Source: Muricea muricata (taxonomy: Eukaryota > Cnidaria > Anthozoa > Malacalcyonacea > Plexauridae). From it: a DNA stretch of 64,000 nt. Each line of letters opens with the position of its first letter. The first letter of the stretch is position 1. Below, piece after piece: positions 1 through 11,159 of the stretch. The translations under genes and the position numbers were made by a program. The notes under the pieces are model-generated. The model worked only from the letters and a program-made list of their open reading frames with translations. It was not told where the DNA came from and made no database searches. The stretch covers positions 49,547,379 to 49,611,378 of the forward strand of contig OY979716.1 in the NCBI GenBank assembly GCA_963855995.1, read 5' to 3'.

Positions 1-20
1 CCGCCATATTGGATTGACAA

Positions 21-52
21 ACTTGAAAAACTACGGCAGTAGTTTTTCAAGT
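21..52. repeat. Perfect short inverted repeat
   Basis: Two perfect 14-bp arms (21-34 and 39-52) are separated by a 4-base spacer. It would form a tight hairpin. It may be the tip of a foldback element cut by the window edge. Confidence 0.7.
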
Positions 53-1895
53 TAGCGTGCGCAGAAAAGATGCGCAGATATTGGCACTGCTCCTTTAAAC
101 CAGCAATGACAATGTGGTGTATGTGACAATTTTCTGTTGAAACAACTAATACTCTAAGATATAATCTACAATTAAATTTTTCAGGTTTAAAAAAAATCCA
201 ACTAAATGTTTTAACACAATAAACCACTAGTAGACAGGCAACTGTGTGCATGTACTTTAAAGTTGTTTTTTCTGTTTGGTTTATTCTAACCTCATGTTTG
301 CTTTTGCAGGATGGTAAAATGGTGTATTCTGGATAAACTGTTAATCTCTGATTGTGATCTGAGCCATGCATCCAAGCTTTCTGGTTGGCTGCACTCGAAA
401 TCATCTTTTCTTGCCAGTTGGATGTCCATTCATACCCTATTAATTCAAATTCATAAGTAAAGTTTAAAGATGTAGGGAAGATTTGCTGTTATATTATAAT
501 AATAAACTCATAATAATAAAAACTCTTTATCTGCTTACTATTACTCTTTATTTAGTACTGACACTAATTATACTGATTAACACTTTTGCTGATTACTTAG
601 TGTTTTACATTGTGACCCTTTTACATTGTGGCCTTAAGATTTTATTTATTTTAAAGTTATTTTACTTAGTATCCAACTAGATGAACAGCATTAAATTATA
701 ATAAAATGTACTACATGTATTAAAATATTCAGAGTATGTGGTTCTCCCCTTTCCCACCAGTGTATACAGGTTCCCATAGTTTGAAAAGAGTTTTATTCCC
801 CCTGTTTTAAAATATCCCCCACATTTTTTAACAGTGGCCCCCAAATGGTTGGTTGTCAAATTTTAAGGTTATATTGTTGTTATTTATTTTTTTTATTATA
901 GTATCCAAAAAACTTAATCAACAATGGCAACAAAATAATCAACATTTTGAAATGTTTCTTCCCTGGTTTCCCTTCAACAGGGGGGAGGGGGGTCAAACTA
1001 TGGTTCCTCTAACTTGATGACTATTCAGTCAAAAATAGAACAATATATATCCACCCAATAGGAGGTCCAATAATACAGCCCCAAGGTTTTTTATATGGTG
1101 TTAACTGACTAAGGCAATGTTCCTAGTTGTATAAAACTAACTTAACTAGTCAGTGAGTCAATTTGGCCACTAATTCTGCTAATTGCATGTCAGGCAATTG
1201 TGTCAACATGATTAAACAACCCAAGTACTACTGATTACTGAACAATCCATATTGCCACATATGATTACTGACATCCCATATTTCATGTTCAGCACTATAT
1301 AATTCCAAGATGTATCATCAATGTGTTGTATGTGTCTAATGTTAATTACAATTTATAGCACTGGATAAATAATTATAAAGTCAAAACAAGTGGACATCAA
1401 AAGTTGGGAAAAGTAGCCAAACCAAAATTATTGAGGAAAAGATCTGGCTTTAATGTTTTCACCAGTGAAAACCTCCTTAAAGGTAACCTTTCAAAATGTG
1501 ATAAATTTGAACTATAATGCCCATTATTAATCAATATGGTACAGCTATAAGTAGGTATGATAATTTTTAAGAAGTTCAGGTATTGTGTATTGTATACGGT
1601 ACCAGTCCTAACCTTAATTATGCCAGCTCCAGGAGAAAAGATACCAGATTGTAATAAAGATTTTAACCAAGTAATACGTGGAGTTCAATGTCAAGATCCC
1701 TCCTGTGATTCAAGTGTTTTCTCAAGAACTTTTTGAAGATAGATCTAAGAGCTGATGCCACTTGGCAATATATGTTTTGCTGTTTGTTTATCTTTATAAA
1801 GTTAAGATTTTAACCTGGTGTGTCTTTATCACCATGTGCAGAACATGAGTAGTTGAGTCTTCATATATCTCCTATCGTCATCATGATCTAATTAG
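53..1895. other. AT-rich stretch without a recognised gene
   Basis: Only short reading frames of low-complexity composition occur here. A cytosine/guanine-rich tract lies near 978-992. I see no splice-bounded exon, RNA gene or transposon end that I can support. Confidence 0.5.
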
Positions 1896-1998
1896 CAATT
1901 AGATTACAAGCTCAAGATTTCTATGCGATGATAGTTGATGAGGGCAAAGCCCGAATCAACTATCACAGCATAGAAATCGAGAGCGAGTAATCTAATTG
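1896..1998. repeat. Foldback (MITE-like) element 1
   Basis: An imperfect palindrome of about 103 bp. The outer arms at 1896-1907 and 1987-1998 are exact complements, and the inner arms continue the pairing around a loop near 1945. Such short palindromes are typical non-autonomous DNA transposons, but no target duplication was resolved. Confidence 0.6.
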
Positions 1999-2097
1999 TT
2001 TTAGTAGAATCAGATGTCAAACATGGAATATTCAACAAAAAATTTGATTTTTAAGCAATTTTTTAAAAAAAATCTCTATAGGAAGGTGATTGTTTCG

Positions 2098-2172
2098 CTA
2101 CTCGCTATCTATCGAGGAATATATGCTATGTATAGCATATATTCATGGCTAATAGCTATGTATAGCGAGTAG
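2098..2172. repeat. Foldback element 2
   Basis: The outer arms at 2098-2108 and 2162-2172 are complementary. They enclose a second, near-perfect palindrome at about 2118-2143 centred on an AT-rich loop. It lies only 100 bp from the previous foldback. Confidence 0.55.
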
Positions 2173-2655
2173 AATAGCCGATCAAATTACAGCATTTGCA
2201 ATAGAATACTAGTATTATTCTACTTATAAATTGTATAAGAATTTTTACCATTTTTTAAAAGCAGCCCACTTTGCTGATATTTAGAGTTAAAGTGTATTTT
2301 AAGTATTCATTATCTCTGAATTTGCATAATCGATTCAGACAGGTATTCCTTATGAACACTGGTAAAATATTTATAGAAAATTTTGCACACCTGTTCACTG
2401 TTCATGTAACTTGCAAAATGTTTTATAGTTTAACTTCGTCTGCCTTTCTCAATTGATTGCTTGTAGGATTGTACATTTATCATATATATACCCCAGCTAT
2501 CAGTGCACTTCTTTCAAGTTGAATAATCATTGCATCACTGATAAGTTACAGTAGTTACATTTATTATCAAGTTGTTAAACTGAGATTATAAAGTACTAGT
2601 TATCACCTGTAGCTGTTGCATTTCTGAATTCTGACCAAGGGAACATGTTAGTTAG

Positions 2656-2822
2656 ATTTTGCTGCCTTCATACAAAGTTTGGCAGCTAGTACACTGACAG
2701 CTGACAAGTACTTGGATGACTGTCGGAAACAGGATGCCCGAACCATTTTTGTTGAAGTTGTCTTAAATTTTCTAAAAACAATAACCTGTTCCCTATTTCT
2801 AATGTGTGCCTTTTGTTCTGGC
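2656..2822 (+). CDS. Candidate internal exon, unknown protein
   Basis: A reading frame follows a plausible acceptor (TTAG just before 2656) and runs without stops to about 2822, where a GT donor is possible. The residues are mixed and protein-like (for example LTADKYLDDCRKQDAR) rather than repetitive. I do not recognise the domain. It lies about 240 bp upstream of an HMG-box-like exon on the same strand and could belong to the same gene. The call rests on composition and splice-site resemblance only. Confidence 0.3.
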
Positions 2823-3061
2823 AAGTTATGAATGTAGGTTTTCATTGCCAAAGTTCAGTTTTTATATCCATTCACCAGTTGTTGTGGTCACATTAAACAG
2901 TGAAAGTTTTTCATTCAGAACATTAAACAACATTATTTTAGTGCTTGCAGGTATGACAAGCTTTATTGAATTAGCTGACGTGTATACCATTATTGTTATA
3001 TATCTTCTTTGTTTTTTAATAATTTTCTTTTATCATTTATTTTTACTTTTTCATTCTGTAG

Positions 3062-3168
3062 AAAGCAGTGAGACTCATTCTGATGCTTTCAAAAACATCG
3101 GTGAGAAATGGAGATGCCTTTTAGAAGAGCAAAAAGATGTTTTCAGGAAGAAAGCCAGAGACAGATGA
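3062..3168 (+). CDS. HMG-box-like exon (second half of the box)
   Basis: After a pyrimidine-rich acceptor ending at 3061, the frame reads FKNIGEKWRCLLEEQKDVF followed by RKKARDR and a TGA. This matches the C-terminal half of an HMG box: the IGxKWxxL helix-2 signature, then the EExKxxxxxKA helix-3 start. HMG boxes bind DNA in the nucleus. The first half of the box was not found, and the stop follows directly, so this is either a terminal exon or a remnant. The longer open frame upstream (from 2806) is hydrophobic, low-complexity and likely intronic. Confidence 0.45.
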
Positions 3169-3534
3169 AGATGTTTGCTCTCCATCCAACAGTCAAAAAG
3201 CAGGAAAAATAATAAAGAATATGATGAAAGAGGTGTGTACAGTATGGTAAATCATCCTGTGATGTGGTGTTTCAATGTGTTTCCATGGTTGTATAGAGTG
3301 TTAAATTATAACTTAAAATGGAGGCTCTTATAAGAAGTTAACCCTGGCAGTACTACATACTTTGCATTCTGAAAACAAACCTAAACAATACATAATGAAT
3401 GAGGAGACCAACTGTCTAATTTTAAAACGAATTAAATATATCGTACTAAATAACCACAGTGGCTTACGAGGTGTAATCTATTGAACCATGTAGTTAATCG
3501 AGGGATGAATTGGGAACTCATTAGAAATACAATA

Positions 3535-3813
3535 GGGCCATTTATACGGGCAAAAATAAGCCGCGGCTTAAATAAGTTGCGAACATTAGTATAAACGAAC
3601 AATTTCTTTGCGACTCAATTAAATCACAGCTAATTTCAGCCCATGCTCGGGGCCTTGTCTTATATAAGCAATAATTTTTTTGTCATACGATTTTTTATTA
3701 CTAATTGTCCTAATTTAGAACAACTGCAATGTAAACGTTCATGTTCGCGACTTAATTGAGCCGCGGCCTACAGTGTTCAAGCTGTGGCTTATTTTCACCC
3801 ATATAAATGGCCC
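3535..3813. mobile_element. MITE with ~36-bp TIRs and TA target site
   Basis: The left terminus beginning GGGCCATTTATA and the right terminus are inverted copies over about 36 bp with a few mismatches. TA dinucleotides flank both sides (3533-3534 and 3814-3815). A TA target duplication points to the Tc1/mariner/pogo group. The 279-bp interior has no coding capacity. Confidence 0.75.
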
Positions 3814-3874
3814 TAATGTAAATCATCAATGGTTTCGTTCCATTTTACGCGAAAATAGGGTTCTTCATCACCTC

Positions 3875-5318
3875 CAGGGGCGCACATTAGGGGGGGTTTG
3901 GGGGGGCGCGAAACCCCCCTTAGCGTCCGAATGTGACCTAAAGTCGGTCCCATTTTTCTTTGACACTGTGCTAAAATTCGGTCCCAAAATTCGGATAGAA
4001 CGGAGAAGAATTATAATTTACTTCTGTCAGTGAATTTGGACCGAAAACACAAGAGCTGGTTTGTAAGATAAACAAGGGACTCGCGTTCAGCGGTTCATGC
4101 ATTACCAACCGGAAATACAAATACATTTCCTAAACATCATGTGCATTAGATTTCATAAAATGCGGCCTTAGGAACTTTTAATGTATCGGCAGTATCGCGT
4201 TACATAAAATGCGGTATTTCTCGCCGAGTTGAGAAATTTATCTGCAACACGTTGGTGCGTCCGTGCGGATTCAATAAGAGCTGTTTGGTCAAGTTTTGAT
4301 GAAATAACCAGAGGGCTGGAAGAATTAGAAGTTCTGACGACAACAAAACTAAAGCAAAGGCGGAAAATCTTCTGGCAAGAGTAAGATCTTTTCAATTTAT
4401 TGTCATGATTATGTTTATGAAGAGTGTGATGATAAAAACAAAAATGTTGACAAAGCAAGTTCAGAGTGTCAATATCAACATTGTCGACACTCTACAATCT
4501 GCTAAAGTAACCATTTCCACACTGCACCACTTACGTGATGATGAACAAAACTTAAACAACCTGATTACTGCCGTCGTAGAATTTTCTGAACGCCATGGAG
4601 TCGATGCTAATGGCGAATACCAGCGACAACATCGTCACATCTTCCAATGCGAGAGCACGACATCTCACCACAGAAGAGGACGTGTTCCCACGTTTTCACT
4701 GGAACGCTTCGGAACGCGTTCGGAACGCGAATGCAGTGTTAGGTTAATTACATTGTTTTGGAAATTTAAGTGTGAAGTTTCAAACGATTTTTTTTCTCAA
4801 AAAATTCAGCATTTTTTCAAAATTTTGGAGTCAAAATTTTAATAAAAAGTGCGCTCAGAACGCTGGAAATCGCATTTCCGAGACCCTAGATTTCAAAATT
4901 TTCCGGGGGAGGATACCCCCGGATCCCCCTATACTTATGCAAGGTTTTGGAGGTTGCATCAGTCAACCCACATGCTGGATCCGCCCCTCATTAGTGGTAA
5001 TAATAATAGCATTTATAATAAGTGTTCAAATGGAACATTGGTATTTCCATTTGGAACTACTTGATTTAAGATTTCCTAATTATTAATCGTATAAAGTTAT
5101 ATCCTGCAAAATTTTATATTTTTTCCGTCTAATTGTCAATTCGAAATGCATTAAGTATCAATTTTCAATGAACAATTTTAAAAGTCTTTTCATTGTAGCC
5201 AGGTACACTGTATCATTATTCGTTATGAACAACACTCGGTCCCTGATCACTCCCGAGTCAATAGTCGGTCCCAGATCGGTCCAAACCCCCCTTAAAATTG
5301 ATCAAATGTGCGCCCCTG
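3875..5318 (+). mobile_element. hAT DNA transposon with perfect 8-bp TSD
   Basis: The termini are CAGGGGCGCACATT and its exact inverse, flanked by identical 8-bp duplications ATCACCTC (3867-3874 and 5319-5326). CAGGG-type ends plus an 8-bp duplication define the hAT superfamily. Copies of a TCGGTCCC motif lie near both ends and may be subterminal transposase-binding repeats. The interior carries a transposase fragment (separate entry), so this is an internally deleted, probably once-autonomous copy. Confidence 0.9.
4241..4660 (+). pseudogene. hAT transposase remnant (DUF4371/ZMYM1-like group)
   Basis: The first segment (from 4241) reads SATRWCVRADSIRAVWSSFD, the conserved 'TRW' block of hAT transposases. 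After a one-base frameshift around 4350-4380 the frame continues with AKAENLLARV, then a helical region and LHHLRDDEQNLNNLITAV, ending with the Arg-Gln-rich stretch that precedes the C-terminal dimerisation region. The N-terminal zinc finger, the DDE triad blocks and the dimerisation domain are missing. It lies inside the TIRs of the hAT at 3875-5318 in the expected place, so it is that element's own decayed transposase. Confidence 0.8.
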
Positions 5319-5326
5319 ATCACCTC

Positions 5327-5895
5327 ATGCTTATTGCATTCCGACCCATCTAACCCAGTAGCAATGTTAGAGGAAAGTGTGCAGTGGATTTGGTGAAAAT
5401 ACAATATACATGCGTGATGATGAAGGAACCACATTTTTGCATAAGCACTGACCGACATTTATTTTCTAGGCCCTACCGTAAATGAATTTCATTTTAAAGA
5501 CGTTTCGTAGTCTAGTAATATATACATCTTTATTTCTCTCTCATACAGTACAATATTTAATATTTATTTTGAAGGTTCAAGTTAGTTTCCAATACTGATA
5601 AGTGGGATTACAACTTTCTGGTTATTTTTAATTTCGACTGGATTGCATCATTATTTTTCCGATTTGTCCATGAAATTTACATTGTTTTATTTCGTCCTTA
5701 TATAAAATTGCTTAGTTTTGCTCATTGAATAATGGGGAAAATTATAATATATTGCTGTACTTTGTTCACATTTGCTAAAAATAACACTTTTTTGCTAGAA
5801 CACATTGGCTGCTTTAAAATAGAATTTTTTATGATGGGCTATGATGTTGATTTTGCACCGGGGAGCATACTTTGCTGGTATGGCAAAGTGGTGCC
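5327..5895. other. No gene seen
   Basis: AT-rich sequence between the hAT and the CAACTTG-rich repeat. Short frames here have no recognisable motif or splice context. Confidence 0.5.
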
Positions 5896-5899
5896 GAAT

Positions 5900-6240
5900 T
5901 CTTTTTTACACAGCAGAAATGCACAAGTTGCAACAAGTCTGCAGACAACTTGCATCAGACTTATCAAGCCGATATCAGGATGTGCTCGCATTGCTTGCTC
6001 CTGTTTGACGATGTCCAGTCTGTTGCAACTTGTATACAAACTTGCTGTAACTTGATAAAATCAACATGCTTGCTCCAAGCTGTTCCAGCAACTTGCAGCA
6101 ATTCTGCAACCTGCAAACATTGAGTTGTATCAAGTCTGATTTTCACAGGCTTGCTACAACTTGAGGAATTTATCAGACTTCCTGCAAGTTTTCTACAAGT
6201 TGCATAATATTTGTTGATTTCATCAAATTCGATCAAATAT
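5900..6240. repeat. CAACTTG-rich interspersed repeat, copy 1
   Basis: Dense degenerate copies of CAACTTG / CAAGTTG and GCAACAAG occur on both strands over about 340 bp. A second copy with the same vocabulary and a similar edge (TTTACACAGC near its start) lies at about 59345-59610. This is a repeat family of unknown class. The open frames here are by-products of the repeat. Confidence 0.6.
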
Positions 6241-6465
6241 CACAGTGATTTTCATTTCACAATCCGGTGTAATGAGAACGAAACCTAAACATGTTGAACT
6301 GAATGCTGTTTATGTGAATCGTTTTGTAACTTGATACAACTATCGCGAGGCTTGTACAACAAAGTGGTACCAGAGGTGAAGCAGGTTCTCAATTTAAAAA
6401 TGGTTTGAATTACATTCAAAATTTTGGCGGCGATGGCGGCGGTGACAAACAGAATGTTGTGCTCC

Positions 6466-9400
6466 ATGATTATATTATATTTCTTAGCTGTTGGGCTTTG
6501 TGTATGTACCTCTGAAAGTTCATATCACTCGTCTGGTATACATGGAATTCAAAGTAATATTGTACGTGTACATACTGCAAATATTTAAAGAGAAAAATTC
6601 CTTGGACGCAGATTAAGATGTTACTCAAACAGTTTAACATCATTTAACCCGTGTATTTTGAGTTTAGGTGGTGATATACATCCGCATCCAGGACCGAATA
6701 AGAGAGGTAAACAAACTTTAACTGTTTTATTGATTAACGCTCAAAGTCTAAAGAACAAGCTCTGTGATTTTCAAACTATGGTATATTCGAGAGACAGTGA
6801 TATTGTTGTTTGCGAAACATAGTTAACATCATTTATGTTTGATAAGGAAATATTACCAAGTGGTTATGATATTTACCGTCGTGACAGACTTAATGATAAA
6901 AGAGGTGGAGGGGTTTTAATTGCTATCAAGAGCAATATAAAATCGAAACGTTGTTGGCATTTGGAATCGGCCTGTGAAATTATTGTTTGTGAAATATATC
7001 TGTCTGAATCAACGAAGTTAATCATATGCGGTTTCTATCGACCTCCTTCAAGCAATTATGAATACTTAATGACTTTTAATAGCTCCCTCGAGAGTATTAT
7101 TCGTAGCAATTTACCTCTCGTATTATGTGGTGATTTTAATTTCCCTGAGATTAACTGGGAATGGCAAGTAGTGCCAGGGAATGAAAATTTATCAAATACA
7201 TTTTGCAATATGGTAAATGATGCTTTTTTAAGTCAAATAAACTTATTACCCACCAGGGTAACGGAAACCCCCAGCAACATTTTGGATCTAGTCTTTACAA
7301 ATGTACCAGAGCAGCTAAATGGTTTGTCGACATTTGATAGCCAATTGAACACTGATCATCTTGGTGTATCTTTCTCTGTCCGAACAGTATTGAAAAGGAC
7401 GAAATTTTCTCGTTATGTTTACAACTTTAAAAAGGCCGATTTTGTCGGACTAAGAGCGACTCTCTTGCATACACCTTTCGAAATAGCTTTTGACTGCGAC
7501 GACATTGATCAGTGTTGGGAAAAATGGCGTGACTTTTTTCTTACTACTGCTGAAATGTTTATTCCAAAGTGCAAGGTCAATGATGCTGGAGCACCGAAAT
7601 GGATCGATGGAGAAATAATTAAGCTCTCCAAGCATAAGTCCAAGTTGTGGAAAAAAGCTAAAAGAACTAACTTATTGGCGCATTGGGAAGATTATCGCAA
7701 GGCCTGCAAGCAGATAAAAACATTAACCAGAAATAAATATTGCAAGTTTCTGTTAAATATGCAAGATGAATTGAAAGATAATCCCAGAAAATTCTGGTCT
7801 TTCTATAGAACTATGGCTAAAACTGCTAGAATACCTAAAACCATGCATCTGGGCAGTGATGTAGTATCGTCGGCGCTTGCTAAAGCCTCCTTGTTTAATA
7901 GATTTTTTGCGTCTGTTTTTCAAGACTCTAATAATCAAACCCCAACAAATGATGACGATAAAGATGGTTTGTCTACAAGTGATAAACTTCGCTTGTTACA
8001 AGCAACTATTGACGATGTTCTATGTATTTTAAAGGCGATTGACACCTCTAAAGCTAGTGGGCCTGATCTTATTGCTGGACGACTGCTAAAAGAATGCGCA
8101 AATGAAATTGCACCTTCATTAACACGAATAATAAATTATTCACTTCGTATTGGTGTTTTACCAAGGGAATGGAAACTAGCAAATGTATTGCCTATTTTTA
8201 AAAAGGGGGATGTTAATGATGTCATTAATTATAGACCTATTTCACTACTTAGCTTAGTTGAAAAAGTGGTCGAACGTGTCGTCTATAATAAGTTCTATCC
8301 ATTTGTTGAGAATCGTATTTACCATCTTCAACATGGATTTATGAAAGGTCGCTCCACAGTCACCCAATTACTCGCAATTGTACATCAGCTGTCTAAATCA
8401 ATCGACGAAAGAGGACAAACAGACATTGCTTACTTGGATTTCACTAAGGTTTTTGACTCTGTTTCACATAACCTTATAATAGATAAATTATACTCGATAG
8501 GAATTAGAGGTCCTTTATTAAAGTGGTTCAGAAGTTATTTACATGATAGGAAACAACGAGTAGTGTTAGATGGTAAATGTTCTGAATGGCTTTCCGTTAC
8601 TAGTGGTGTTCCTCAGGGTTCCATTTTGGGTCCTGCTCTCTTTGTTCTTTTCATAAATGATATGCCAGATGTAGTTTCTGAGCCGAGCACACTTGCGTTG
8701 TTTGCTGACGACGCGAAATGCCTTCGTGCAATTAATGATGTTGGGGATTGTGTTGCATTACAAGATGATTTAAATAACTTGAGTGAATGGAGCGTAAAAT
8801 GGAAACTGAATTTCAATATTGAAAAATGCACCATCTCCACGATAACAAGAAAACGAAATCCCGTTTTGTCTAGTTATACCATAGCTCACTGCCCTATAAA
8901 GAGAGTTAATGAGCAACGAGATTTGGGAATACATATTAGAAGTAATGCTACCTTTAATGAACATATATACACCCAAATATGTAAAGCAAACAAAATGCTC
9001 GGACTTATTCAACGTGCAGTTTCCAGAGACAAGAGATTATTGCCAACAATGAGATCGCTGTATATTACGCTAGTCAGAAGTCATCTTGAATATGCATCGG
9101 AGGTTTGGAGTCCGAAGTCTGTTACGTTGATCAAATTAATTGAGCGAGTCCAACGACGAGCAACACATATTTTGATGCCTGAACTTGACTATAAGGAACG
9201 ACTTCGACGACTTGATTTGCTTCCTTTGCTGCATCGACGAGAAATAAAGGACTTAACTACCTTTTACAAGTTAAAAAGTGGTCTGTATAATTGTGATATT
9301 GATTCATATGTTGCTTTTTGTTCAGATACCAGGTTAAGATCAACTGCTCAGGGAAAGTTAAAAACTCCAAGATGCAGAACTGAATTGTTTAAGGCATCCT

Positions 9401-9552
9401 TCTTTAATCGAATAGTTTATCTTTGGAACAATTTGCCTGAAAATGTCAGAACATTCAGTGGCAGTGTAGGAAAGTTTAAATATTACTGTAGAGAGTTCTA
9501 TAAAACGATACCTTATGACCCGGATCGACCTTGTGCTTCCTGGGTTTCATAA
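6466..9552 (+). pseudogene. LINE ORF2: AP-endonuclease plus reverse transcriptase, two nonsense codons
   Basis: One frame runs from 6466 to 9552, broken only by TAA at 6586 and TAG at 6820. From the latter on it is open for over 900 codons. Order: hydrophobic leader (about residues 1-15), a GDIHPHPGP motif (about residue 70), an AP-endonuclease-like domain (LLINAQSL, then RGGGVLIAI, GDFNFPEINW and a TDHLGV block), then the reverse transcriptase (SGPDLI, NYRPISLL, FDSVSH, GVPQGSILGP, FADDA) and a C-terminal CR1-type tail (RVQRRATHILMPELDYKERL). It would nick DNA and prime reverse transcription at the target. TAG 6820 falls where related elements have Trp (CETWL), a single G-to-A change. Confidence 0.9.
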
Positions 9553-9740
9553 GAACATTATTAGGCTTAATAGCTCTATAAATAGTATTTTTTTATTGCT
9601 TTGATCATTCTTTTCTTTTGGGTGGAACAGCTTAGTATGGTTCTTTTAGTTCCTTTCTGTTCTTCCTTCTGTGTACGCATTTTATTATATTTAATTATTT
9701 TTGTATGCAGTAAACTGTATTAAATTAAAATTAAATTAAA
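6466..9740 (+). mobile_element. CR1/L2-type non-LTR retrotransposon (LINE), nearly full length
   Basis: The element runs from an ATG with a hydrophobic leader at 6466 through endonuclease and reverse-transcriptase domains to an AT-rich tail of short ATTAAA-type repeats at about 9718-9740. A tandem 3' tail instead of poly(A) is usual for CR1/L2 elements. The 5' end is uncertain because no target duplication was found. The 3' end lies about 11 bp upstream of a likely splice acceptor of the gene model at 9752. Confidence 0.85.
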
Positions 9741-9751
9741 CTCATCCGCAG

Positions 9752-11147
9752 GCTCACAAGAGGGAAAGGAGAGTATTTCAGTAAGAAACATTCAAGAACT
9801 CTTCAATAAGAAATACGGTGAGAAATACTGACATTATTTGTTTGAGTTAACCAGAGGCCATTTATAGTGTCTAGTCATATACAGGGTGTCCCAAAGTTGA
9901 AGTTGAAGACACATACTTAAAAATGAAGTTGAAGATACAAGATCCTAATTTTAATTTTAATTTTGCTAGATTTTAATAAGTGAACTCGTAAAAAATAAAA
10001 ATAAAAAAATGCCTTCCAGCTCATCTGGAGCAAAATATTGGCACTACGCTGCGAAAACCAGCTTTATACGGTTCTGCTCAGCGCCGTGAATTGTGGCAAT
10101 CTAGAGATGTTTGGTCATTAACAAATAATCTTCCGACCAATCTTCCTGCTGATGCCAGTCCTTCCGCTATCGAACCTGCTTCTGGTCTTGTTTCTAGCTC
10201 CCTCCATTCTAGTTCTTCAATACTCCATCCTTCCTCTGATTCTGTCACCAATCCTGTTGTCTCTAGCTCCCTCAACTCTAGTGCTTCAACACTCAATCCT
10301 TCAACTTCCAATACTTCTATTTCTACTTCCTCTGATTCCTTAAATTCCAGTTCATTGTCCATGGTTCCTGTCTCCAATCCTTTCACCTCAAATCTTATTG
10401 CTTGTAACTCTCGCGATTTTAGTTCTATGTTCAGCCCTTCAACTTCTACTGCTCCCGTCTTTACTTCCTCTGCATTCTGACATTCCACTTCTTTATCCAC
10501 ACCTGCGTTCAATCCTCCTATTTCTGTTACTCGTGGTAATCTTTTTAATTCTTGCCCTTCTTTTTCCAAGTCTTCTGCTTTGAGTTCTCGTACTTCTGGT
10601 TCGTTTACATCTGCTTCTTCTTCACTTGTGTCCAATGCGTCTAAGCCTGTTAGTTTCAGTCCTGGTCTGGCTGTTTCAAGTCCGGCAACACTGGCTTCAC
10701 TACATGCAATTCACAAAACAAATGCTATCAGAGTACCAAAAGGTACAGCAATTCCTACATATTATTGATATACATGTGCAAATTGCTTGAATAATATGAA
10801 AAAGTGCATAAATAGTACATGCAGTAACTTACTTACATATTGCTTCTCTTTAGACATGTTGTTTGGCTTATTGAAGAATGACAGTAATGATGTACAAGCT
10901 ATTGCAGTAGTATCGGAGCAAACTCGCGTTGACGAGAAAGACGTGGGGAGTGGAAATGTTGCTGTTCAAGTTCGCCAGATTATTAATCCTGGTGTACTTC
11001 CTTCTTGTGTGGTGCTTTTAATATTGATTAACCTGTCACCGTGGGAGCTTTTTATGAGTGGCCTTGTGATAAACTGGCTTTACTGCACTTGCAGAACTCG
11101 TGAGTGGTATTATATCAACATCGACACCAGTCGCATATATGTACTGG
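9752..11147 (+). CDS. Three-exon serine-rich gene model, unknown function, one nonsense codon
   Basis: Proposed exons are 9752-9817, 10020-10742 and 10854-11147. All have AG/GT borders and both junctions are phase 1 and agree. Exon 1 reads ISVRNIQELFNKKY. Exon 2 opens with GTTLRKPALYGSAQRRELW and continues as a Ser/Thr/Pro/Asn-rich region of imperfect ~70-bp repeats, broken by TGA at 10478. Exon 3 contains NPGVLPSCVVLLILINLSPW, resembling the ILPSC segment of the P2X7 C-terminal domain, then Trp/Cys-rich sequence. The 3' part of the gene is not identified. The antisense of exon 2 also has a long open Glu/Leu-rich frame (10078-10635), which I take as a shadow of the repeat. Confidence 0.5.
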
Positions 11148-11159
11148 GTGAGTAAAAAT

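Noticed and set aside
483-680. 65-residue hydrophobic frame resembling a membrane protein
   Set aside because: Leu/Ile/Tyr richness is what AT-rich noncoding DNA encodes by chance. No other support.
5732-6236. Cys/Thr-rich frames on both strands
   Set aside because: They arise from the CAACTTG-rich repeat and show no conserved spacing or splice context.
10078-10635. 185-codon minus-strand Glu/Leu-rich frame
   Set aside because: It is the antisense of a repeat-built Ser-rich exon whose sense strand has agreeing splice phases on both sides. The composition is that of a low-complexity shadow.
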